Program-made: the position numbers and the translations under genes | Assembly (NCBI GenBank): GCA_009599575.1 | Contig: VWND01000066.1 | Span: 310,001 to 374,000 of the forward strand | DNA from: Blumeriella jaapii | Taxonomy: Eukaryota > Ascomycota > Leotiomycetes > Helotiales > Drepanopezizaceae | DNA length: 64,000 nt | Reading direction: 5' to 3' | Notes under the pieces: generated by a model | What the model was told of the DNA's origin: nothing | What the model saw: the letters and a program-made list of their open reading frames with translations, nothing else | The model's database searches: none | Shown here: one piece after another, positions 13,325 to 24,023 of the stretch | How the letters are laid out: the number at the start of each line of letters is the position of its first letter | Position numbering within the stretch: position 1 is the first letter of the stretch

Positions 13325-13673
13325 ATCAGCTCAGAAAGAACGGACCAGACAAAATCAGATCAGACCCGAACTCGGCTTGGGAACTCTGTTGACGACTTGA
13401 CGATCCGGACCGATTGATTGACATCGAGTGGGACCAAGAGAACGGCGGTACTTGGATCTCACCACCAGCCTCGGCTTGTCACTTGGAGAAGAGAGCGAGC
13501 AAGAGAGAAAGGTAATTAATTAATGGCTTGCCTCGCTACTTTGTCCTCCTCGCTTGATTTATTTACTAACCGACTTCGCGACAGACATCTCTCCCTTACA
13601 TACATACACCACAACACCACAACACCCCCCCACCACCACCACCAAAAAGAGCAAGGGGACAAATCCGCCCAAA

Positions 13674-13844
13674 ATGGTCAAGCAAAACGACGCCATCGCC
13701 ATCATCATCATCGTCCTCTTCTTCGTGCTGTCCCTCATCGCCTTCGGCATCTACCGCCTCGTGTCCGTGGCGCGCGGCTCCGTCGGCGGCACCACCACCA
13801 CCAGCGGCAGCAGCGGCAGCTCGAGAAGTCTGGTCGACGACTAG
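13674..13844 (+). CDS. Single-pass membrane microprotein, 56 residues
   Basis: A 56-codon frame begins MVKQNDAIAI and continues with an uninterrupted hydrophobic helix (about residues 7-27, IIIIVLFFVLSLIAFGIYRLV) and a short basic then Ser/Thr/Gly-rich tail ending SRSLVDD. The start ATG follows a CT/AC-rich leader typical of fungal mRNAs (context CCCAAAATGGTC). A longer in-frame upstream start exists at 13554, but it would add only low-complexity His/Pro/Thr/Lys sequence. Small proteins with this architecture are found in ascomycetes, but I cannot assign a function. Likely location is the ER or plasma membrane with a cytosolic or luminal Ser-rich tail. The gene could be missed by automated annotation because of its size. 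Confidence 0.6.
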   Translation: MVKQNDAIAIIIIVLFFVLSLIAFGIYRLVSVARGSVGGTTTTSGSSGSSRSLVDD

Positions 13845-15062
13845 CCAGCCAGCCAGCCAGTCCAAACACACTCGATCGACTTTCTTCTTTCTTTCTCCTG
13901 CTGGCCGCTCTCCTCACCCCGGCCACTCGGACTTTCGCCTCCGCTCCTCCTCTTGTCTCGCAGCCGCGTGTGCGCGCTCTCGCCTCCCTACTGCGAGTGG
14001 GTTCCCCGGTTTGGCGACTTGTTTCTTGCCGGCTGCCGGCTGGAGGGAGGGAGGGAGGGCCATGTTATCTTGCGAGGGCGATGAGACGACGACGTGATGT
14101 ACACACACATATACATACCCAAAACATGTGTAAACGGGGTGCGAGGTACACGAAATGAATTGGACGATATGGGATGGGACGAGATCACACGAACATGGAG
14201 GATGGGATGCGCATAGATGAGATGTGTATAGATAGCATAGCATAGCATAGCATAGCATAGCACAAGGCGTTCTGGACTGGCAAATGGGGATTGGGAACGG
14301 GTTACTGGGTATTGGGACTGGGATTTGGACATTGGGATGTCGATATACTACCAATAAGCGCAACGAACGATGGACGGCAAATACATACAGACAGATAGAT
14401 TTGTCTGTTGGCTTGAAGATCAATATCACTATCAATATTAAATGTTACACCTATCACGCTCTGGTATTCAAATCACACACCAACTTACCGCGCTTTCATC
14501 ATCTCCTCTTCCTTACTCACTGCATGAACAACAAAAACATTGGGAAAGACTTGCTCTCTTGGTAAAAGAATCTCTTTCCCCGAATGCGTCTAAAAGAAGA
14601 TGGGAATCGTTTCAGTCAGTCGCATTCCTACTAGCACACAGTACGAAAAAAGAACAAGCTCGCGCGTGCGTTTTCTTCTTCTCACTATACAGTACAAGAT
14701 AACATAGCAAGCATTGCACGCGAGATGCAGAATCCGTAATAGAGAAAGGCAAGCCCAGATGACGCCGAACCCTGCCCCAAGTCAATTCATGTCAATGCCA
14801 TGCAATGCTGTCTATGCTCCCAACCCTCCCACCCCGAAAAAATGTGTGTAAAAAAGACATCGCGTGCTGTTGTGTTGCGTAGACAAGCGCCTGTGCAGAT
14901 GCAAGCTGGGATATCTGCCTCCCATGCTCTGCTCTCCGGGTATTGATTGTATTCAGTGACATTGTGTCGTAGGCCCATTCCCATCGTATCCAAGCTTGCG
15001 GTAGTGATATGCTAAGCTCGTTCATCTTCTGCCCTCTGTCTAGCTCGTCGCCCGTGGCGCCT
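13845..15062. other. Intergenic: 3' regions of two convergent genes
   Basis: The region between the microprotein (+) and cdk1 (-) contains no supported gene. It holds an AGCAT pentanucleotide repeat and otherwise ordinary sequence, presumably the two 3' untranslated regions. Confidence 0.5.
14233..14262. repeat. (AGCAT)n pentanucleotide microsatellite
   Basis: Six perfect tandem copies of AGCAT. Confidence 0.9.
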
Positions 15063-16209
15063 TCAATGGTACCCGTTGGACTTGGTGTACGTAGGGCCCA
15101 CACCGCGACCAGAGTAGGCAGAGCTGCCTTCCTCGAAGTAGGGGTGCATGCAAGCCTGCTTGGCGGAGATGCGACCAGCGGGATCGTAGACCAGCATGTG
15201 CTCGAGGAGGTCGAGTCCCTTCTCGTCGAGGTTCGAGCAGAGGGGTACCGACTCGTCGCGGATCCATTTGGGGAACGAGGGCTTAAAGTCGGGGAAGCAG
15301 GTCTTGTCCTGAACGCCAGGCCATTCGGCTTCAGTGGGGGTACCCAGCAGCCTGGTTCTGTTAGCAATTGTGTCAGCAGCAAGAGGGGGCGCCGCGGCCT
15401 ACTTGAAGATCTTGAAGATTTCGTCAATCTCAGAGTCGCCGGGAAAGAGTGGTTTGCGGGTACACATCTCCGCGAAGATACAGCCAACGGACCACATATC
15501 AACACCGGTAGAGTATTGGCGGCCCCCGAGGAGGATCTCTGGCGATCTGTACCACAGGGTGACGACTTCGTGAGTGTAGGTTCGAAGGGGAACACCGAAG
15601 GCGCGAGCGAGACCGAAATCCGCGAGCTTGAGGTTTCCATCGCGGTCGATCAGCAAGTTCTGCGGCTTGAGATCACGGTGGAGAACACGATGGCTGTGGC
15701 AGTATCGGACACCTTCGCACAGCTGGCTCATGAACTTCTTCACCATCGCATCGCCGAGACCCAACCGTCCCAAGTCCGGCCCAGAGCCCACGGGCAACGC
15801 CTTGCCTCTGCCACCATCGCTGACCGGGAGAGACTCCATGTATTTCTTGAGATCAAGGTCGAGGAACTCAAACACCAGGTAGAGCTTGTGGCCATCTGCG
15901 TGGACTATGTTGAGGAGTCGGACAATGTTCGGGTCGTTCATCTCCTTGAGGAGCGAGATCTCGCGGATGGCAGTGCTGGGGACTCCTTCATCTTCTGCCT
16001 CGAGACGGATCTTCTTGAGCGCGACGATACGATTGCTGTGGAGGAGGTCCTTGGCCTTGTAGACGACGCCGTAGGTTCCTAGACACGACAACATCAGCAT
16101 TGTAATCCGCGCCGCGTCTGGCGTGTCGCAGCATGGGGCGCCGGCAGACCCGCGCCTGTGAGATTGACTGACCTTCTCCGACCTTCTCCAGCTTCTGGTA
16201 GTTCTCCAT
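15063..16209 (-). CDS. cdk1: Cyclin-dependent kinase Cdk1 (Cdc2/NimX)
   Basis: The master cell-cycle kinase that drives G1/S and G2/M with B-type cyclins. Exons on the minus strand are 16209-16173, 16078-15403 and 15351-15063 (introns 94 and 51 bp), encoding 333 residues. The glycine loop [14 protein letters not shown] is split by intron 1 and carries the inhibitory Thr14/Tyr15 pair. Other marks are the cyclin-binding helix [13 protein letters not shown], the catalytic loop [23 protein letters not shown], the activation-loop Thr in [12 protein letters not shown], and [14 protein letters not shown]. The insertion [12 protein letters not shown] before the C-lobe is typical of filamentous ascomycete orthologues. 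It shares a 471-bp divergent promoter with an ALKBH1-type gene. The frame is intact. Confidence 0.97.
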
Positions 16210-16680
16210 GATGGATTGCGCGAGCTGTTTCGCGGACTGCGAGAGAACGTCGAGGTGAGTGAAGGGAGGCAGGCAAGTCTGCGTGGTGGGGGGGGGGGGG
16301 GGGCGTGGCGGTGAACCTAAGGAGGGGCAGTCGTCGTGAGACTTTGCTGCATCGATTGCGGCAGAGAAAGAAGGCCGTCGAGTATTGAAGTTGTATATCA
16401 ACAGCTGTGTTGTATTGCAGATGTTGTCGCGAGAACAGGCGGCGGTGGAAGGAAGGTGGAAGGTCGCGGCGTCGTTGGTTCGGAGTAAACAATGGCCCGC
16501 GAAAAACAACATGGGACTCGGCTCGCTAAAGATTTTCATCCCATCCACATCGTGTTCATGCCAACCTCCGGCTGATCTTATACAACCTTTGTGGACTTCT
16601 AGGCAAGGCATCTGTGATCTCGGACGTTCTCTCAATTTTGTTCGGCCACACGCTCGCTTTCAAAACATTCAAGTCGCGCG
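16210..16680. promoter_or_regulatory. Divergent promoter cdk1 / ALKBH1
   Basis: 471 bp separate the two divergent start codons. The region holds a 16-nt G run (16288-16303) in the cdk1 leader. No confident TATA box was seen. Confidence 0.55.
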
Positions 16681-16686
16681 ATGCAG

Positions 16687-16717
<31 letters not shown>

Positions 16718-17874
16718 CAGCGCCAGCGCCAGCGCCGCAGTCAGCACCAGGACGACTGGATCCATATGAGAAAGTACCTCCAACGTTCAAAGATCTTTTC
16801 AAATCATGGAAGAGTAAGTCCGGCAAGCTGGATCCTGCTCGTTCAAAAAAGCTTGCGGAACTGGCCCCAGATAGATGGATGTGTCACGATATCATGCCCA
16901 CGACTGTGCTCTGGGAGGCTTTTCAGTCGATGCAACAGCCTTTTGGCCGTGATCAAGAATTCAATTTGACACTTGAAGAGGCTGAAGCAGGTGGTCCTTC
17001 CAGAGCTTACTGTTCCCCAAGGGTCCCAGGTAGGCTCGATCGTCTCTTTGGCTCTTCAAGTGCGAGTGCTACAGCCTGCTCTCCTTCTTTTCTTTTCCAA
17101 AGCTATTTCTGACGACGTCTAGGCTTGGTGATCCTCCCTTCTCTTCTTCCCCCTGCTATGCAACAAGCGCTGCTTTCGAGGCTCCTGCATCGAGATCTGA
17201 GTAACCCGAAGCATGCCACAAACCTCCATCTTCACTACGATCTTCGGTACCCTGAAGCCTCACCATCTGGTCAACAGGCTTCTTTCTTCGATGGCCCGTC
17301 AGAGCGGGTTGCCTTCGTGCCAAAGAGCCCAACAGAACACCAACCGCTCACCCTAGAACAGGCTCTCAGGAAGAAGCTCCGATGGATGACCCTGGGTGGC
17401 CAGTATGACTGGACCGCGAAGAAATACCCAGACGAAGCCCCCCCTCCTTTTCCTCCTGATATCGCTGCACTTGTGAGAAAGCTGTTCCCCGATATGGAAC
17501 CCGAGGCCGCAATTGTCAACCTATACTCGCCGGGCGACACGCTCAGCATGCACCGCGATGTAAGTGAAAAAGTCGTTGAAGGCCTTGTCAGCATCAGCAT
17601 GGGCTGCGACGCCATCTTTATCATTGGTCTGTACGACCAAGATGCTGAACCCAAGGCTCAATATGAGGTGCTGCGATTACGTTCTGGTGATGCAGTCTAC
17701 ATGGCTGGCGAGTCACGGTTGGCTTGGCATGGCGTCCCGAGCATTGTGTCGGGGACTTGCCCGGATTATCTTGCAGAATGGCCGGGGACGGATTACCACA
17801 CGGATTGGAAAGGCTGGATGACAGATAAGAGAGTCAACGTGAATGTTCGGCAAATGTTCAAGAGCGGTTCGTAA
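16681..17874 (+). CDS. AlkB-family Fe(II)/2-oxoglutarate dioxygenase, ALKBH1 type
   Basis: Probable nucleic-acid demethylase of the ALKBH1 class, which acts on methylated tRNA and DNA bases. Exons 16681-17029 and 17123-17874 give 366 residues. The N-terminus is an (EP)n(AP)n tract encoded by a GAGCCA hexamer repeat. The jelly-roll core contains the Fe ligands His260 and Asp262 in GDTLSMHRDVSE, His319 in SRLAWHGVPSI, and the 2-oxoglutarate-binding Arg359 in VNVNVRQMF. The Asn-Leu-Tyr motif NLYSPGD precedes the first ligand, as in ALKBH1. All catalytic residues are present and the frame is intact. It is divergently transcribed from cdk1. Confidence 0.9.
16684..16740 (+). repeat. Coding GAGCCA/GCGCCA hexamer repeat
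   Basis: Tandem hexamers encode the Glu-Pro/Ala-Pro N-terminal tract of the ALKBH1-type protein. Confidence 0.85.
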
Positions 17875-18086
17875 AGTCGTTGGTGAACAATGAACGGTCA
17901 GACAATGCCAATCCAGCACTAGAGAATTTACGCATTCGGTAACGGTCGCGAGTCAACACTAGAGCGAGCCACTAACTAAGGAGGTACACGATAAAGCTCG
18001 CTCAGTCCTCTTGCACGCCGATTCCCTATTGCATGCGAGATAGAAGAGTCGGGTCGTCGACGAGATTTCTGCCCTTGTCATTCACC

Positions 18087-20224
18087 ATGCTCGATTGGAA
18101 GGCTGTAGGCCAGAAGAAGCGGGAATCGGTCAACGCACTCATCCCCAAATCCTGGCTGCTGCCCTCACCTATTCCGTCCGCGGAAGAGCAGCGAGATGTC
18201 ACCGGGGCTTACATTCAGCGATACCTGTCGCCTAGGGAGATTGAGATCACGGAAACCGATGCCGTTGGCATTGTGAAGAACACGCTTTCAGGAACATGGA
18301 AGGCTCGGGAGGTTGCCGAGGCTTTTTGCCATAGAGCAGCTCTTGCTCACCAGATGGTACCCGAATTCTCAAGTCCTTCAGTTCCGAATGATGGCTGAGC
18401 GTATAGGTCAATTGCCTCCATGAGATTTTCTTCAAAACTGCTATTGCCGACGCTCAAAAGCTCGATGACTATTATGCAAAATATAGGAAGCCGATCGGAC
18501 CTCTTCATGGCTTACCTGTCAGTCTAAAAGACCAGTTCCACGTCAAAGGCGTCGAAACTACCATGGGTTATGTTGGTGTATGTTCTCATGATTCCTTGTT
18601 CGCTTTGTCCACTTTTGTTCTATGGTGCTCCCGCAAGCCTCAGTAGAAATCTCGAAGGTGACGATGCTAAGCACCTGCAGTGGATTGGCACGTTTGAAGG
18701 CAAGACTGGAACTGGAAAAGAAGCAGTCTACGAGAGTGAGATGGTCAGAGAACTCCGGAACCTCGGCGCAGTATTGTACTGCAAGACCTCTGTTCCCCAC
18801 ACGCTCATGGCTGGCGAGACCGTGAACAACATCATCGGCTACACCTGGAACCCCAAAAACCGCAATCTAGGCTGTGGAGGTAGCTCTGGCGGCGAAGGTG
18901 CTCTGATCGCCTTGAAAGGCAGTCCAGTAGGCTTCGGCACAGACATTGGCGGTAGCATCCGCCTACCAGCTGCTTCCAACGGTCTGTACGCCATTCGCCC
19001 CTCGGGGGGAAGAATGCCGTATGAAGGCATAGCGAACAGCATGGATGGCCAGAACTCGATTCTCTCGGTCGCTGGACCGCTGGCCACGTCCGTGGGCGCG
19101 TTGAAGCTCGTCATGAAAGCCGTCCTCAGCCAACAGCCGTGGCTTTATGATCCACTCGTGGCCGAGATCCCCTGGCGTGACGAGCAGGAGCAGGCTGTTC
19201 TGGACATCGTCAAGTCTAGTACTGGCGGGCAGCTTGTCTTTGGTATCATGGCTGAAGATGGCGTCGTCCGGCCGCATCCTCCTGTTCGGAGAGCAATCGA
19301 TCTCGTCACCAAACTGATTGAGAAGTTGGGACACAGAGTCATCACATGGAATCCCCCTTCGCATCCAGATTCTGCAGCACTGGCAGTGCGTATCACCGTG
19401 TTCATGCTTACTCGGAAACCCAACTCTGACGGTGTCTAGCTTCAAATCTGGAATTTCGATGGCGGAACCGACGGTTTGTCCCAGTACATCTTACCAAAGC
19501 AAAGATAGACTTGCTAACCCAAGCCATAGTGTACGGCGCATTTGCACTCTCCGGCGAGCCAATGGCCAACCAAATACTGTCCACCTTCGGCGTCCGCAAA
19601 GAAGAATACACGGCGTCCCAAATCAGCGCCGTCAACATCGCCAAACGCAACTACCAGAAGTCCTACATGGACTACTGGAACTCCACTGCCTCCCTCACCG
19701 GCACGGGCCGCCCTGTCGACGCGGTCGTCTCGCCGCTTGCTCCCTGCGCAGCAGAGAGGCCCGATATGTAAGCATGCCTTGCTACATTTACGTAGACGCG
19801 TCGCTCATGGGCTTACTTTTGATTTTTCCTTCTTCATTCGTAGGTCTAAATCTGAGCCTACCCGCGAGGCCAACGAGGAACGTGTTCTGCCAGGGTACAC
19901 GGTCTGGGTCAACCTGCTGGATTACTCCGCCGCGGTGCTACCCGTCACGCTGGCAGACAAGAACGTGGATGTTGTGGACGCGGGGTACAAGCCGTTGAAT
20001 GCGGAGGACGAGAAGGTCTGGAAGGCGTGTGAGTGTACTTCTTCTCCATTGGAGAGTTTGGTCAGAGGGTTGGGACACAGGCTTACTTCTTGGGTACAGA
20101 TGATCCGGAGTTGTATGATGGCGCGCACGTTTCTTTGCAGGTCGTCGGGCGGAGGTTCCAGGAGGAGAAAGTGCTCGCTATCACGGAGTATCTGGGTAAT
20201 GCTTTGGACAAGCAGATTGTGTGA
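18087..20224 (+). CDS. Amidase (amidase-signature family)
   Basis: A Ser-cisSer-Lys amidohydrolase related to fungal acetamidases and general amidases, releasing ammonia from a carboxylic amide. Seven exons are read: 18087-18356, 18407-18577, 18681-19385, 19440-19473, 19530-19767, 19844-20028 and 20100-20224, with phases all consistent, giving 575 residues. The catalytic triad is visible: Lys131 in VSLKDQFH, Ser215 in GCGGSSGGEGALIA and nucleophile Ser239 in GTDIGGSIRLPAA. Downstream motifs GYTVWVNLLDYSAAVLPVT and ADKNVDVVD are typical of the acetamidase group. The upstream ATG at 18033 is in frame, but the chosen start better fits homologues, which begin near W-K-x-x-x-x-x-K-R-E. The substrate is unknown; no nitrogen-catabolic cluster is adjacent. 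Confidence 0.92.
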
Positions 20225-20480
20225 AGCGTCGCGTTTTGTGCTTGGAGTAGGTGTTTGCGAAGAAAATCCATTCACGACCCACCGCTTTGCACTGTTCCTT
20301 TACAATTTGGGGTGGTGACAGTAATTGCTGCCTCTGTTGACAACCTCCTCATCTAGTCTTCCGCAAATCTAGACACAGGGCAAGCTTGTGTGGCACCGAG
20401 TCCGATTGCCTCTGACAGCCTAGGCCCTCTTAGAATCGTACTCATCTCCGCTGCGACTCAAGCAGAGCCAGCCTTAAGCG

Positions 20481-23400
20481 TCAACCGCCCGCTGCCTGGA
20501 GAAGTTCCAAATGTTTCTTCCGCTTCCGAATCCCGTCGACTCCGTGCTTCATTACAATGCGCCGCCAGCCTATCGAGGATTTCGATTTGTTCAACGCCTC
20601 ATCGTCCCGCTCCGTCCAGACCCCCGCTATGTCTTCCGGTATACCGTCGCCATTGGCCAAACTCTCTATGACGGCCGGCGCCTCGGTCAGGCTCAGACAC
20701 GTCGCGTCCAAAGCTCTGATAACGATTTCCTCCGCGTATCCGTCCATCACGTGCTGGTCGATGAATGTGGCAAGCTTGTCTTTGGTCAAAGAATCATCTT
20801 GGGACTGAGTGGACCAGTCGTAGTTGTTACCACAAGCGTGATGGCTGCCGCGAGCTATGATGGTGGTAGAGGTCCCGATGTTCCTCTGCTCGGAAAACTC
20901 TGTTGGGACTGGAGGAGGGCTGTCCTTGACAAGGACGATTCCATCATCTTCATCGTTGTCTTCAGCCGGGGGTGGATGTCGATTGCGGGGTGGAGTGACC
21001 AGACTGAAGTCGGCTTCGTCCTCCTCGCCCTCCATGTCTTCCGGTGCCGGCCATGGATTGTTTCGGGGAACTTGTGAAAATTGGAAGTCCTGGGTCTCGG
21101 GCTCGAAGAATGGAGCTTTGTTTCGTTCTCGTCGCCCAAGCTTGATGGGCTGTCTTTCCTCTATCTCGTCGAACGCAAAATCATCCGAGCTCGCGGAGTC
21201 CGGGAGGGGATCGGCGAATTTCAATGGTGAGACTTGGTGAGAAGTTCGTATTGTCTGAACACCCTTGATGATATTCTCGGGGGTGGAAGGGATCTCTCGC
21301 TCCTTGCCTTTATCGATGCGCTGGCGCTTGTTCTGCTGGGAATCATGGTATTGCGGTTCAGTCCGGAATCTTCGCCTGCGAGCAGAAGGAGACGGAAGCC
21401 CTGGAGAACGAGGCGAACGTTGTCCAGACTCAAATTTTCATCGCCCTCTTCATCTTCTCTCTGAATCTCCGAATCTGGCTCCTTCTCACTCTTTGATAAG
21501 TCAAAAGATTCAAGTTGTCCATTTTCTGGATGCTGATCCTCTCGATCGCTGCCCACGCTTTGTTGGGTAGTCTCACGAAGTTGTTTGGTAATCAGAGCTT
21601 CATCCTCTGAGCCTGGTTCATCGTCCTCGAATAGGTATCTTCTGTAGTCTTCGAAATCGGCCAGATTTTCATCATAGCATCTGCGGAGATCCATGTCTGC
21701 CCCTGTGTCTGAAGATGAAGAGAGATCAAAACCGAGTTTTTCCGCAACTTTCCACCACTGGTCCGCACCATCGTCCGCACCCTTCAGAGCACCGTAACCA
21801 CCAAAATCATCCGACGTGACCGTCTGCCAGATTTCAAATAGAGACACCTCGCGGCCACATATGTTGGGCTCAAGTGGAACAATGCCAAAATTTCTCGCGA
21901 ATTCGGACAAATTCCGTTTAAACTCTTCTGGGTGCAACAGATACGGATTTGCTTTCGTGCTTGCCGTTGACAGCGTGGTTTGGTTGCCGGACTCGACATT
22001 TGTCGACTTTGCTGGTGGTGAAACTTCCGGGCGGTTGGCTCCAAGGCGCAAAGTTCCATTATCTTTCTTTCTCACTTTCTTTGCGATCGTTACCTCTCTC
22101 TTGGGAACGATGTATTCCTTGAAGTGGTTACGCCATTCTTGAGGAGTGTGATTCGGGTACTAATAGAGGATTAAAACCGCAACTTTCGCTTTGCCATAAG
22201 ACTTACTTTGGCAAACCACGCGAGCCACGCATCAATGACTTTATCCTCGTCTAGATTGGTGATTTCATCGTATGCGTCGAAAAGAAGGGCATTCTCCTCA
22301 TCAGTGAAAACGTTGCCACCGTCGGATATCATCAAATTTGTTTTGGCGTCAAATGACATCGAGATGGTCAAAATGTGCGAGCTCTCGCTATTGATAGAGC
22401 TAGCAGTAGACTTTCGGGCTGGCTGTGTGGGAGAATCTGTTTTTCGAACCTTGGCAAATGCTGCGGTAGATACTGAAGTCGGAAGTGAGGTTGTGTGTAC
22501 ACTCGAGCGCGGCTCAAGGCCCTCCTGTGGCTTTCTGGGAGGTGCTGGTGCCGGGGATTGGCCCTCCTCCTCCTCCCCCTCCTCCTCCTCCCCCCCCTCC
22601 TGCTCCTCTCCCTGAGCTTCCTCTCGTTTCTTCGGCCTCCTGTGGCTTTCTGGGAGGTGCTGGTGCCGTGGATTGGCCCTCTTCCTCCCCCCCCTCCTCC
22701 CCCCCCTCCTCCTCCTCCACCTCCTGCTCCTCTCCCTGAGCTTCCTCTCGTTCTTCGGCCTCCTGTGGCTTTCTGGGAGGTGCTGGTGCCGTGGATTGGC
22801 CCTCCCCCTCCCCCTCCTCCTCCTCCTTCACCTCCACCTCCACCTCCACCTCCTGCTCCTCTCCCTGAGCTTCCTCTCGTTCTTCGGTCTTTTCTTCTTC
22901 CTCATCTTCGATAAGCTCTGGTCTTTTGCGGAGCGACAGAGTCTTGATCCAACGATCTCGCCAGGATTGTGGTGTATGCCGCGGGTACTTATGTGAACAT
23001 TAGTCAATGACTTGCAACGCCTTGCCGTGAGCCTACCTGTTGTGCAATCTCCTCGTAAAGCTGGTTTCCTTTCATTGAAGCACCTCGTCGCTCAGCCCGT
23101 GTACAATACTCCATGAGAATTCTGTCATCCTCGGTTGTAAATGGCGTTCTCCCCTTGCGGATGGGTTGTCCAGACCTGGAGCCCACAGATTGAAACTGTT
23201 GGGTCTGCGATCCTGCGGGGTATTGCTCGAAGTCCTCCAGACGCCCATTCTTCACCGAATCCTCAATCCACTTCCATGATATCGAGCCAACCGGAGCATC
23301 TTTGCGTACATGGTCGGCAATCACATAATCTGCTTGGGTGTCTAGTTTCACGATAGTGCCGCCATTCGACTAACAAGAGCCCGTGTCAGTAAACATAGAA

Positions 23401-23541
23401 GCTTGAATTGAGGCATCTCACCTCAATGTACTGTTTCAACGTGGCTCGTGCCGGTATGCGCATGGTCAAATAGAATTTCATGCCCGAAAACAAATCGCCT
23501 CCTCCTCCAGCAACTCCCTCGTACACGACCCTGGCAGTCAT
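20481..23541 (-). CDS. RAP1: Telomere protein RAP1 (BRCT, two Myb, ARID-like, RCT), frame disrupted
   Basis: Shelterin-type protein bound to telomeric complexes. Exons on the minus strand are 23541-23422, 23369-23037, 22987-22207 and 22159-20481. In order: BRCT (about 1-90, e.g. GGTIVKLDTQADYVIADH); Myb (about 100-165, PFTTEDDRILMEY); three Glu-rich repeats (about 180-305); a second Myb (about 380-430, FTDEENALLFDAY / YPNHTPQEWRNHF); an ARID/BRIGHT-like segment (about 485-570, EFARNFGIVPLEPNICGREV); a basic linker; and the Rap1 C-terminal domain (GYAEEIVIRALDATCL). Two single-base breaks interrupt the frame: one extra base near 22627-22629 in repeat 3, and one missing base in an A4 run (21435-21438). 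Exon 3 (781 nt) and exon 4 (1679 nt) become multiples of three only with -1 and +1 corrections, giving about 970 residues. Sequencing error is likelier than pseudogenisation. Confidence 0.85.
22509..22890 (-). repeat. Coding minisatellite in RAP1, unit about 124-128 bp
   Basis: Three tandem units share the block read as QSTAPAPPRKPQEAEERE, followed by Glu-rich sequence of variable length. Anchors TTCCTCTCGTT (+ strand) lie at 22618, 22742 and 22870. The copy at 22618 carries one additional T. Confidence 0.9.
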
Positions 23542-24023
23542 CCCCGCGGTTTATTTGCCGTCGCTATCGAAAAGGCAACGCAGGAATAACATGCTCCATT
23601 TGAGTTATACAGCGTAGTAACAGCTATCCCAAGGCATCTGTGGAGTTTGTTCGTTTGCTCGTTGGCGATGTAAGGAGCGGGTTTACTTAAGGTAGAGTTG
23701 GGAATGTTTTCGGAAGAACGCGACGGACACGGGCGTGTTTACGTCATCACGTGATCCGACCTGAGGATAAAAATAGATGCGCTAGACAACTGAGGCACTT
23801 CTTCACTTTGTTGACAACCTACCTACTTTACTTAAGTACTTAAGTACTTGTGCTTACCTCCTACCTCCCTCCTACTTTGCTTCAGCATCAGCCACTTCTA
23901 CCTAGGTAATCTACGATCAAGTGTGTTCTGGTCTTGAACTGTGAAATGCAAGCTTAGAGGAAATACCTCGTGTAGGACCATTTCTGGCATCTGAACTCCA
24001 CGGCCATTGTCCTTTTTCTCGTC
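23542..24023. promoter_or_regulatory. Divergent promoter RAP1 / SWF1
   Basis: 482 bp separate the two start codons. The region contains the perfect palindrome ATCACGTGAT (23746-23755), an E-box-like bHLH site, and TACTTAAGTACTTAAGTACTT / CTACCTAGGTA elements at 23830-23910. Confidence 0.6.
23746..23755. promoter_or_regulatory. E-box palindrome ATCACGTGAT
   Basis: A perfect 10-bp palindrome with CACGTG core, between the divergent RAP1 and SWF1 starts. Sites of this type are bound by fungal bHLH factors such as Cbf1-like proteins; binding here is inference. Confidence 0.5.

Larger units (their letters stand above)
10860..13673. other. Long intergenic region with CT-rich tract
   Basis: No gene could be supported. 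A CT-rich stretch at about 11400-11650 looks like a fungal core promoter or 5' leader and is followed by short frames (for example from an ATG at 11684), but I find no exon chain with a recognisable protein. 11980-12330 is AT-rich. The part after about 13.2 kb, including AC/CT-rich sequence, is probably the promoter and leader of the microprotein at 13674. Confidence 0.45.

Noticed and set aside
15009..16082. 357-codon open frame on the + strand
   Set aside because: Antisense to Cdk1, whose identity is certain.
21430..21560. Intron that would remove the second RAP1 frame break
   Set aside because: The only phase-compatible option uses a weak GTGGGC donor and a TTTGAG acceptor and deletes acidic coding-like sequence; a one-base indel is simpler.
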